Assembly (NCBI GenBank): GCA_004802705.1
Contig: SGPL01000716.1
Span: forward strand, 4,041-14,483
Length of the DNA: 10,443 bases
Direction: 5' to 3'
Source: Bondarzewia mesenterica
Taxonomy: Eukaryota > Basidiomycota > Agaricomycetes > Russulales > Bondarzewiaceae
Shown in pieces: positions 1-7,928 of the stretch. Made by a program: the position numbers and the translations under genes. The notes below the pieces were generated by a model. That model was given only the letters and a program-made list of their open reading frames with translations, ran no database searches and was not told where the DNA came from. Position 1 is the stretch's first letter. The number at the start of each line of letters is the position of its first letter.

Positions 1-683
1 GTAAANGTGNATGCGNACGTGAAGNNNTATGNGANGAATAATATGAGAGTCGTGAGTGGTTCTCTCGGTAAAATTCAGTCTCNAAAATTATACTCANNTT
101 TTTTTTTTCTTTTCGGCAGGTTCATGCGACCGTCATCCTCATCGTAAGCTCAAATCCTGATAACAGCCTCNAAGCTTTTCACTGGCCCTTTTGCTTATGA
201 GAGCTGTCTGCCCACATCCAGGNGACTGTGTATGCCGTGGTTGAGAAGGTACAGCACAGTATAGGTTGCCATCAAGCATCGAACTACAGGGGGAACGACT
301 TGATTGGGCCATCTGTTCNACGGAACTCGTCCGTGTAGCCTATGTGATAAGCCTCGGCCACATCCGCTGAGTGCGCCGTGAAGGTCTGCGACTGNTGATG
401 ATAAGGTTTGATCGACGTGAGTCCTGGATCAATTCTAGCTCTTATCTTCTTGAAGTGCTTAAGAAAACTCTGCCAGTTCTAACCCGGGTTGCCAAGCACC
501 TCAATGGCTGCTCATGTGATCAGTCAATCATGCATTGATGTCAGATCATCAAGAGTTGCTTGCCATCATACTTGCTCTGTCAGCACAGAAAGATTAGTAT
601 CATCATGTGTCAGTGGTCTATTGTATGTCTCATTTGGACCTCATTAGGCTCTCCGAAGATTTTGATGTNATTGTCAGTAGGAT
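1..683. other. Low-quality flank, no confident gene
   Basis: The first 100 bases hold more than a dozen Ns, with further single Ns up to about position 669, which points to poor reads or a contig edge. No long open frame is visible. A splice-like pattern occurs on the + strand: donor GTGAGT at 52, polypyrimidine tract and CAG at 117-119, a 24-nt block at 120-143, donor GTAAGC at 144, acceptor CAG at 219-221, then an open stretch to a TAG at 336-338. The blocks would join in phase and read VHATVILI then TVYAVVEKVQHS, but an N falls at the joint and no family is recognised. It could be a gene fragment or chance. Confidence 0.4.
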
Positions 684-966
684 TAAAGCTGAATTTGTTT
701 TAAATATGCTTGAAATCATCATTTCAGGAAACTTTAAGAAATTCTCAGATTGGTTGGGCACATTTCACCATGCCTCAGATGGCTGCCAATGATAGGAAAA
801 AAATTTCACCTGAAGATTTTTTTCCTGTCAGGTGAAGATTTTCCTGTCATTGGCAGCAGTTTGAGGCATAGTCAAATATGCCTAATCAACCTGAGGATTT
901 TTTTAAGTTTTCCTATCATGCTCGAGATAGTGATTTCATGCATATTGGAAACATATTTGTAGGCTT
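684..966. repeat. Long imperfect inverted repeat (foldback / MITE-like hairpin)
   Basis: The left arm (about 684-813) is closely matched by the reverse complement of the right arm (about 828-966), leaving a loop of about 14 nt. The best part pairs 727-813 with 828-913. It includes the blocks TGCCTCA (771-777 with 862-868), GCTGCCAATGA (782-792 with 848-858) and TTCACCTGA next to the loop. Beyond that the arms still match more loosely, for example around AAATATGCTTGAAATCA. Next to the loop there is also a direct repeat, TGAAGATTTT(TTT)CCTGTCA, at 811-830 and 833-849. The region is AT-rich and the short open frames in it are by-products of the repeat. No terminal target duplication was identified. 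A MITE or foldback transposon remnant fits best; a hairpin small-RNA precursor is an alternative. Confidence 0.7.
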
Positions 967-1610
967 ATCATGCTGATGATAATATAGGTGAGTACCATTG
1001 ATGATGAACCACCACTGGTCTTATTCAACTCATTTTAGAACCATTGGAGATGGAACAGACTGAGTTCAGCTCCAGTGCTGATGGCAGTGAGCATGCCTCA
1101 GATCACTGATGCTGAACGGGTTTGAGATTGGTCTTCCATAGTATATGGCAGAGTTCAGAGCAAATCAGTTTTCTGACTAGAATTGTTTCACAGGCACAAA
1201 TTATTTCCATGATATGGGCCTACTGACTTGTTTCCCACATGCTATATCGATGATCAGGTCGATCCTGAGCGGTCGCCGAGTCACTTTTCCATTTTAATTG
1301 ATATTACTGATATGCGCTTCATGATTGTGTCGCACTGCAACGTCCCCTATGATGATTAATCAGTATGCCGCGAGTAATGTGAACTCCGATTGTCGAGGCC
1401 GCCCTGATTCCAGACAACATCCTTACTCTGTAAGCTATTCTCTATCATAGAACGCCGCTAAAGCGCTGAGCACTGACTCTTGCGCGATCTCGCCGATCAC
1501 CTTCTACGCCGCTCTATCGAATTAAACTATCGGGCCTATAGTAAGTCAATCACTTACAGGTGTTTTGCCTGATCTCATATGTGACGCGCACTTTGTGCGC
1601 TCAGTAGCTC
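967..1610. other. Intergenic, no gene seen
   Basis: No family-like frame is visible on either strand. CATGCCTCAGAT at 1093-1104 repeats 12 bases of the left foldback arm (769-780), so further degenerate copies of that repeat may be present. Just before the membrane-protein gene lies a perfect short palindrome, GCGCAC-TTT-GTGCGC, at 1586-1600. The stretch should contain the promoter of the gene starting near 1611, but no convincing TATA or start context was found. Confidence 0.5.
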
Positions 1611-2927
1611 TTGGGAAACCTGTTCAGCTGGTGCTTGTTCGGGGTGCCAGTTGTCCAGCTATGTGCGTCGGTGCCGGGCGTCTTTTCTTCGACTGATTTG
1701 AGCCCCATTAGACATCTATCTTTCTCTCCAGATAGTTGGCAAATTAGAGTAACAGGGACGAGTGTGATTCTCCTTATTGATCCAGAATACGGCGTTTTCT
1801 TGTTGGATATCTACTAGACTGTCGTAACCACTTCCGTGGCCTGGTCGCTGCTTGCCTCTGGGCGGTGAAGACTATCCCATTTACAATTTCTGGGCTGGGC
1901 ATATGCTTGGGTGCCCATATTCAGCGGGACTGGTCAGTTGAGTGACAATCTTTAAGCTGCAATCTGATCATATTTCCTTCAGTGTCCGCGTGGGTGCAGG
2001 GTTTCTTCGGCTGGCGAATTCACAAGCTCGGAGGTGGGAAGCTGCACTGGACAATAATCATTTTGTTCATCATAACAGTACGTGCGCCATCATTCGCTTT
2101 GTCTAAGCATCGCAATTTGACTCTTACTAGATCTCCCTTACTCAGTTCATAGCTGCTATTGTTGGTGGAGCCAAGGTGACTTCTGTGATGCCTCTCTACC
2201 TCCAAACTCGAAAACTCATGCGATTGTTTGGGCTTGTTGCTAGCTTGTCATTATCCATTCGAATGTGGAAAAGCAACCTCCATTGTATCCCATCGTCTGC
2301 GTAAGTTCATTGCAAAGCTGCCCAGCTAGAAATTGACGACTCATTCGCGATCGCCTTTCAGGTATGGTTAGGCGGCAGCGTGGCCTGCGACATTATGATT
2401 GTGTTCAGCATGTTCTACTTAGTATGCGTCTATCATTGCTCTATTCACATTGTTGTCTTATCGCCCTGGCCACCCATATAGCTAGCCTCTGCGAGAACAC
2501 GATCTCGCGACGTTCGACAAACGAAAGATCTGCTATCACGTCTCATCCGCATGTCATTAGAGACTGGCGCTGTGACGGCGACTGCAGCCAGCTTAGACCT
2601 TGCACTGTTCCTCGCTTATACGGCGAATAATTTACATACCTCAATGTACGTCCCTTTCTCTACCTCGAGAGTGGGTGTATCCAGCGCTTAACCATAATGA
2701 TCAGGGCGTTGATGCTCTCCAAGTTATACACGAATAGCCTTATGGCATCACTCAATTCCAGAGCAGATATCTTCCGTAATGATTCCTCTGTGGACTATGG
2801 CACTCGACACACCTTGAGCTTTGCATCCGCAAATGCTGGTCGTAACGGTCATGGTGTCGAACCACCTGTATCCATGTGTCTCGATATACGGAGGTGTCAG
2901 ATCCTGGCAGAGTCAGAGACGACCTGA
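1611..2927 (+). pseudogene. DUF6534-type multi-pass membrane protein, nonsense-interrupted
   Basis: Eight exons can be joined in phase: 1611-1662, 1732-1932, 1983-2077, 2131-2175, 2244-2300, 2362-2421, 2482-2645 and 2705-2927. The introns are 50-69 nt with GT-AG ends. The spliced frame shows features I know from the basidiomycete DUF6534 family: LFSWCLFGVPVVQL, YGVFLLD, VSAWVQGFFGWRIHKL, VWLGGSVACDIMIVFSM, then LLSRLIRMSLETGAVTATAA, and near the end LSKLYTNSLMASLNSR. These proteins are integral membrane proteins of unknown function with about seven helices. Two in-frame stops lie inside exon 2, TAG at 1815-1817 and TGA at 1866-1868. The first sits where relatives, as I recall them, have Gln (LLDxxQT), consistent with a CAG to TAG change. 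The 5' end is unresolved: no good ATG is seen, and another in-frame TAG lies at 1605-1607. The intron at 1663-1731 is the least certain. The C-terminus ends in a poorly conserved tail at the TGA at 2925-2927. Most likely a recent pseudogene; sequencing error is the alternative. Confidence 0.75.
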
Positions 2928-4004
2928 AACCTGTGCGTTCGGGGTTTTCTCGTATTCAACGCTCTTCTCTGATGCTGGATGTATCTTCAGGCTTTACGAG
3001 GCCGTGATGATGGGATGATACGCATGGTCGATATAGCCAAGGATACGGGGAGCGACCGCTCTGGCGCTTCATTCAAGTTTTCAGATTCTCCATGATGGAA
3101 ATCGAAACCATCTTCACATTGCTTGCACCCCTCTTTCCACTCTAGGACATGCAAAAGAGCCGAAAGCTCTGGACAATGTCGCAATGCCTTGAACATGTCT
3201 ACGCAACGCTGGCGCAATTTTGAGGGGGATGCATACACACTCTTCTGTAGTTCTTTCTGGACCTAGTTGATAACATTTTAACTCGCGTTCGCTCACGATT
3301 TCTAAGATGTTTGTAGTTTTCCATTTGTTGTCACGTAGCTATTTATCTCCCACCTATCTTGCTTTGCAGATACTTATGTTGTTGCCATTGTTGTAGTCTT
3401 CACCTTACGACCTCAATGCTATTTTACCTACCCTCGGCTCTACCGAGGTCGAGCTCGTTGGCTGTTATGACGGAGCTCTATGCTAGGTAACATTTATTCT
3501 GCCAGATCCTGTCCTGTTCGCCCCATCGTTGCTTCTGGAGACAGACACCACCCACATCTCCCAGTTCTGACAGCGTCAGGCATTTCCTGTCATCAGCGAT
3601 GAGCGATGCTATATACTTCTTGTGATCATTTTTGCTCCAAGCACGTCCGATCGTTAACCAGTATGCGCGATAGAATAAAAGTTCGTTGGATACTGCTTAC
3701 AATAAGACGTGTGTGCAAAAAAAAATGTCCAATTTCGAGTCGGGCACGTAAGTGTGGACCTTCATTGACATTGAGCTTTTCGATTAGTATGGGATATGCC
3801 AGTTAGCTAGACATATACCGTCCTTTGCCTTGGGTCATAAGTGAGCGGCAGCTGTTCACCACGGTCCTCTGCCCAGACCAACAGAAATCAACATGCGCGA
3901 TGCACAGCAAGTACTGCCGTTGCTGAGCGAGAGTTGTTTGAATTCGCACTGGGCCTGCAGAGGCGACAAAGCAACGAAAATATTATATTGTGTGAAGACA
4001 CCGC
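2928..4004. other. Intergenic, no confident gene
   Basis: About 1.1 kb separates the membrane-protein gene from the stop of the SWAP-like gene. The only coding-like stretch is on the minus strand, 3246 down to 2987. It would start after an acceptor CTACAG and read KSVYASPSKLRQRCVDMF onwards for about 85 codons to a TGA, but no upstream exon with a start could be joined and no family is recognised. A short plus-strand stretch near 3370-3470, after TTGCTTTGCAG, reads TYVVAIVVVFTLRP and then meets a TGA; it is hydrophobic but unassignable. A run of eight As lies at about 3718-3725. No tRNA-like fold was noticed. Confidence 0.5.
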
Positions 4005-5391
4005 TTACATTTCTCCATCTCCATCTTCAGCCGCTCGAGCCTTCAAAGCACGCCTCTTCTCTGCCCATTCTCTCGCGCGCGCACGTCGCGCTTCCATGAT
4101 AACGGAGGCTGCCTCTTCGCTTGCCTGATCCTCACCAGCACTGCTCCGCTGCGTCGGGTCGACAATCTCACCATCTCTCACTTCGGCTGGTTCTGACACC
4201 TGCGCACTCGCCGACTCACCGCTTCGAAGTTTGTCTGACATACTATCGCCCTCCGGCACGGAGTCTTCGTCCTCCTCCTCACTCTCTTCGTAACCCATCA
4301 AGGCACCTAGTCCTTTCCCCATCTTCGTCTTCGCCTTTTCAGCCTCCATCTCTTGCCGCACTGCCCCCTTCGTCCGTGCCCATGCTCGCTTCCACCGCCC
4401 GCGCAAGAATGCAAAGCGAGTGTCCGCACCGTGGTTGGCGAGTATGCGCATTTCGAGCTGGGCGGGGTTGGGTGAGACCAATATGTGAGAGGCCGTGCGG
4501 CGCATCACAGCTGTCTGCGTTTCATCTGGCTGTGATCGACAATGTGCGGGAACGCAATTTCAGAAATGTCCGGGCTTGTTGGGACAGAGCTTACCTCTTC
4601 ATCGCTCCCACCCCACGGCTCTTCCGGTCTATTTAGCTCATCGTCTTCGGCCTGCAAGGCGCGCATGCGTTCCTCTCGCCCGCGCTCGATCAACCTGCGG
4701 CGCTTATCCCGCCGGAAATCCTCCGCCTCTTCGGGGGTGAAGAAGAAAGTGTCTTCGGCATCCGAAGGAAGGTCGGACCACCCAGATGGCGAGTGCGGTC
4801 GGAGTGTGGAGGATGATTGCGTGGGGCTTGTTAATGCAGGCAACGCATCCAGGAGTAGACGAGCGTCATATCTGTATGGATGTTCTTCAGAAACGGCGGC
4901 ATCAGGAGGACGGAGAGGGCGAAAAGGACAAAATACCCGGTTCATCTCCACTACGTTTGTCGAACTAACTGCCGATACAAACCCCATATCATATCGCATC
5001 ACAAGTGCATCACAGAAACACCAAGTCCAAGAATCAACGCTGAAGGCCCAAAGCCCTCGATACAATGGGTGACAACTGATAGGTACGGATCCTTATGCAA
5101 AGAGCGTACACACCTATCTACCCACACATCTCCCAAATCGTCACTTCCACTTCTCTCCCATTTTATCAGCCCGGCCCCTACCTCCTTGTCGTCTGGCCCA
5201 GTCTCCAGCGCACGCGCGGAATTGACTGCTTGGGGTCCTCGTATGATATCCGCTTCGTGAGCAACGATGAAGAGAGTGTGATTGGGCTCGTTAAGCGTCC
5301 GTGTTTGCCCTTCAGCACTGGGCCGAAACGTCTGTGGGCGATCTGTCCAATGTCGTTGATGAAGATGCTTGCGCTTGCGAGAATAAGACAT
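4005..5391 (-). CDS. DRY_EERY + SURP domain protein, SWAP-like splicing factor
   Basis: Three exons on the minus strand, 5391-5114, 4871-4595 and 4529-4005, join in phase to 359 codons plus TAA. The introns are 242 and 65 nt. Residues 35-101 resemble the DRY_EERY domain of SWAP/CLASRP-type alternative splicing regulators: hydrophobic TLFIVAHEADIIRG, LIKWE, then VWVDRYDARLLLD, whose Arg-93 codon is split by intron 1. A charged stretch at 143-163 ends in REERMR, the likely counterpart of the EERY motif. Residues 194-240, at the start of exon 3, fit a SURP module: MRRTASHILV, AQLEMRILANHG, then the signature RFAFLRGRWKRAW. The tail has GKGLGALMGY, an acidic patch at 266-275 and a basic helix RRARAREWAEKRRALKARA. 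By family knowledge it would act in the nucleus on pre-mRNA splicing; its partners cannot be told from sequence. The ATG at 5391 starts a basic N-terminus (MSYSRKRKH); an in-frame ATG at 5433 would add 14 residues. It is shorter than animal SWAP and lacks a second SURP and an RS tail. Confidence 0.78.
4872..5113 (-). other. Long first intron of the SWAP-like gene
   Basis: The donor is AG/GTGTGT at 5113 and the acceptor CATACAG ends at 4872, preceded by a CTGAAG possible branch site. At 242 nt it is about four times longer than every other intron inferred here. If retained, the exon 1 frame runs into a stop at 4999-5001. Its 3' half is open in the frame of exon 2, with ATGs at 4999, 4987 and 4945, so a shorter product starting inside the intron and lacking the first part of the DRY_EERY region is possible on paper. 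Confidence 0.6.
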
Positions 5392-5871
5392 TTGGGTTTC
5401 GAAAGTCAAAGATCGTAGCGCAACTGCAGGCAACTGTACAGTGTAGACCCGACCTTTGGCAAATTACGTAACTCGCGTTCCACCTATATCGATAAACAAT
5501 GATACACACATGTTAGAATGTATGCCTCCGACAAATGTCGATATCCTTCGACATGTTACTCATGTTGCGCGGTGTGGAGATAGCGTGACCAAGCCTTGAC
5601 TGTCAAATAACATTGCAATAGCCGATTGTGTGTGGCGAAACTCAGTCAGCCTAGGTAAGGCCGCGGAGGGCCGCGGCGACGCGAGCGGACTCGGACCAGA
5701 GATCTGTTCAATAACTTGTCTCCACTAATTGGCTCCTCTGAGGCCGACTCGCAAGAGCAAGATCGCGGTATAATACAGTACCCATATATCAGTTACAGGA
5801 GACCATGCCACAATTCACTGGCAGATATTGACCACGGTCCAACGGTCACCGACTACGAAGTTACAGGCGGC
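5392..5871. other. Intergenic, presumed promoter of the SWAP-like gene
   Basis: This stretch lies upstream of the minus-strand start at 5391 and downstream of the stop at 5872. No gene is seen. It contains a perfect 7-bp inverted repeat ATGTCGA / TCGACAT (5535-5541 and 5548-5554, 6-nt loop). There is also a GC-rich patch with two GGCCGCGG copies 10 bp apart (5659-5666 and 5669-5676), each containing the palindrome CCGCGG. Either could be a binding site, but nothing in the sequence proves it. No TATA box was convincing. Confidence 0.4.
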
Positions 5872-6509
5872 CTACTCCAGTAACCCATACTGCTCGCGTT
5901 CTTTAGCCAGCTGCGCGCGTCGGATGGCTTGCACGGTCTCCTTGTCTTGCCGAAGTTTGGCTTGCAACGCCTCGTGCGACACCACGAACCGTCCAGCTCC
6001 CCCTCTTGAACGGTCGGGTTCCAGCGAGGGTGAGGCCATAGCAATCCTCCAACGTCCCCTACTCCGCGCCCGTTACATCATTCTTCTCCAGCCACTCCTT
6101 GACGCGCAGATCCTCCGGCCTTTCTTTCAACGGCAGCTGCAGATCAGGGCACCACTCGTGAAATTGAGTGAAGAAGAAGATACAGGGAATACCACGGGAG
6201 GTGTCAAGCCAGACATGGCACCGGGGGAGAATGTCAAACCTCTCGCGGTCGACGAGCCAGTCGTTGATGGCCCAGTGCATCCGGTGGTCCTCAAAATCAG
6301 CGTTCGGAATACCGAGGACTCTGTCGAGCGCACGCGTGGCGGGGATGGAGATGTGGTATCCACCAAGGATCATCATCCTCTAAGACTGAATTAACGATCA
6401 GAGGTGCCATACGTTCAATACCTCATGCAATCACTACTTACCTAAGGTTATCAAAGATTTGTTTGAGTGAGCGCAGACGGTCTGGCGTTGCCTGAGGAGA
6501 CTTGGTCAT
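5872..6509 (-). CDS. Small hypothetical protein, 2-3 exons
   Basis: Not recognised. Exon 1 (6509-6442) starts MTKSPQATPDRLRSLKQIF. A 64-nt intron (6441-6378) with a canonical GTAAGT donor and acceptor TTAGAG leads into exon 2 (6377-6063), which gives a compact aromatic-rich stretch with MHWAINDWLV, ILPRCHVWLDTSRGIPCIFF, FHEWCPDL and LRVKEWLEKNDV. In frame, exon 2 would end at the TAG at 6061-6059. Directly downstream, one frame over, lies a convincing C-terminal segment, RFVVSHEALQAKLRQDKE and then a charged helix to QYGLLE and a TAG at 5874-5872. A 58-nt intron (6062-6005, GTAGGG...TTCAAG) joins the two in phase, giving 171 residues. The weak acceptor makes a one-base indel near 6060 an equal alternative. 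No signal peptide, membrane segment or known catalytic motif is visible. It sits about 480 bp from the SWAP-like gene on the same strand, with no sign of functional linkage. Confidence 0.62.
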
Positions 6510-6872
6510 GTCTAACGCAGTCGACTTTTATCCTTACTACCGAAAATAACCGAATGCCTATTCCAATTTCCGCCTTCCAATGATGACCTTGTAAGTACGC
6601 TGATACGCACTGCCATTCACTCGCGTAAGTGTGAGAATGACTTGAATTTTGTATCGCGTTTCAGTATTACTGACCATCCCTGGCACGAGCCTTGTCATAG
6701 GAAAAGGTGGACCATAACCTAGGAAGGAGGCATTAGGAATTCTACATTTACTTCAAGGTACTTGTCTGAATGCTTGACCGTCATTTACAAAAGATGCAGC
6801 CCTCGCACAAATCTCATCTTACCCCGAAGCATCCACCCCCATCCCTGGCCCCCCGACCGAACAGCTCCATGA
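6510..6872. other. Intergenic, possible shared upstream region
   Basis: It lies upstream of the minus-strand start at 6509 and before the plus-strand coding-like block at 6873, so it may hold divergent promoters. No family-like frame is evident. On the minus strand, a 60-codon open stretch (7007-6823) ends next to a GTAAGATGAG donor-like sequence near 6821; its product is not recognised and it overlaps the plus-strand candidate. Otherwise nothing is seen. Confidence 0.35.
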
Positions 6873-7539
6873 TGCAGCCGCTGCTTCAAAACTTGTGATT
6901 TGGGTCCCAACTCGGAGGCCTTGGTCGATTGGCTCAGTCACAATCGAGAGCGAGCCATCACCGTGCGGTTCTTCTACCCAAAGTTGAATATCCCCGCCGT
7001 TCACCACCGAATACCGGCTGCTGTTCAGGCGCGGGGGTCTTTGCGCCGCGTAACTTCCCTCTGGAGTGAACAGGCAATCTGCTGCGTTCTAGTAAACAGC
7101 GGAATGTCGGTAGAGTGTAATGCCGTGCGTGGACTGATTCGGTAAAGCCTCGGGGAGTCGATCCAACGTTTTACGGAAACAATCGAGCGCTATGACGAGG
7201 AGTTTCACCTGCTGAAAGCGATTGGATGGAGTTTGGAAGCGGCCCGTGGGCATGAGGCATTAAGGTGCGATGGGTTTTTGAGTTTTTTTGCGGTGAGTAT
7301 CCCGCCGACCTGATAGACTCTGGCCTCATGTACTTGGCCATGTTTTGTGGCCCGTGGGTCTGAACATTCAGGATCTTTTTTCAGAGTGTACGTGCCCCGT
7401 GGTGTCGGTGAGCTGTTTTAACTTGTTATAATTCTCAATTCAAAGATGATACTGATCGTTCTCCGGAAGACTTTATCAGAAAGAAGTTCTCGATTATAGG
7501 AGTCAAGCTGGGAGCAAACATAATTTGCGGGCTGTTGAG
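6873..7539 (+). pseudogene. Unrecognised broken gene or chance open frames
   Basis: One frame is open from the codon after a TGA at 6870-6872 to 7292 apart from a single TAA at 7143-7145. After the TAA it reads SLGESIQRFTETIERYDEEF, HLLKAIGWSLEAARGHEAL and so on, a typical amphipathic coding pattern of 49 codons. It ends exactly at a consensus donor GTGAGT at 7293. Possible acceptors are CAG ending at 7371 and 7384. Further on, about 7445-7537 reads DRSPEDFIRKKFSIIGVKLG, then ANIICGLLREC and a TAG, which also looks coding; how it joins is unclear. No start codon or family is identified. The stop could be a CAA to TAA change, giving a picture like the membrane-protein pseudogene at the left. 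The reverse strand has no long frame over 7146-7292. The part before 7143 is the least convincing. Confidence 0.35.
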
Positions 7540-7928
7540 GGAATGCTAGGCGGATCTAAGGGCGAGTGAGTGCATAATTGGCCGCGATTGTATTTAGTGA
7601 ACTGAGTTGATATTTCCTGCCGATAAACGTATGTGGGTACTACTCTGGTACATCCGTCTCATGAATCCTGGTTGCAAATCGTCTGATAGCTTGGAAGCCG
7701 GAAAAAAATGGAATCAAAAGGCAAGAAAACAAACAAATAGCGAGTAAGTGGTGCTGAGAATTCGACGGTATGATAGGACGCTATACAGTATGCACAGTAC
7801 TCGGACGATCCACGACTTCCCCAAACACTCACCCTGAGGCCGTATACATCTACTTGACAATCTGCTACACGGAACATGAGCACATCGAAGTGCATGCAGT
7901 ATAAACCAACTTACCTGACTCCCGCAGT
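7540..7928. other. Intergenic between convergent genes
   Basis: It should hold the 3' untranslated region of the large minus-strand gene ending at 7929 and that of the plus-strand candidate. No gene, strong terminator-like structure or repeat is seen. A 78-codon minus-strand open stretch here (7895-7659) is rich in Tyr, Phe and Cys, has no recognisable motif and was not called. Confidence 0.4.

Noticed and set aside
607..962. Two short plus-strand open frames over the foldback
   Set aside because: They lie inside the inverted repeat and one contains an unresolved codon; no coding character.
1586..1600. GCGCAC-TTT-GTGCGC hairpin as a terminator
   Set aside because: A 6-bp stem with no T tract in a eukaryotic context has no termination meaning; it may be chance.
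1865..1924. Intron GTGAAG...ATTCAG that would remove the TGA in the membrane-protein gene
   Set aside because: It leaves an 8-nt exon and removes the family-like VPIFSG segment, and it does not remove the other stop.
4121..5072. Plus-strand open frames of 171-176 codons opposite the SWAP-like gene
   Set aside because: They are antisense shadows: Ser/Pro/Arg-rich with no motif, while the minus strand gives a phase-consistent spliced product with two recognisable domains.
6005..6043. Separate tiny gene starting ATGGCCTCACCC on the minus strand at 6041
   Set aside because: It would be only about 55 codons; joining its tail to the upstream exon by an intron or indel explains it better.
5828..6394. 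Plus-strand open frame of 188 codons
   Set aside because: It overlaps the minus-strand small gene, which has a canonical GTAAGT intron and a more protein-like composition.
1815..7145. RIP-type hypermutation as the cause of the stop codons
   Set aside because: The surrounding exons are not saturated with C to T changes and the stops are not in a consistent dinucleotide context, so the evidence is too thin.
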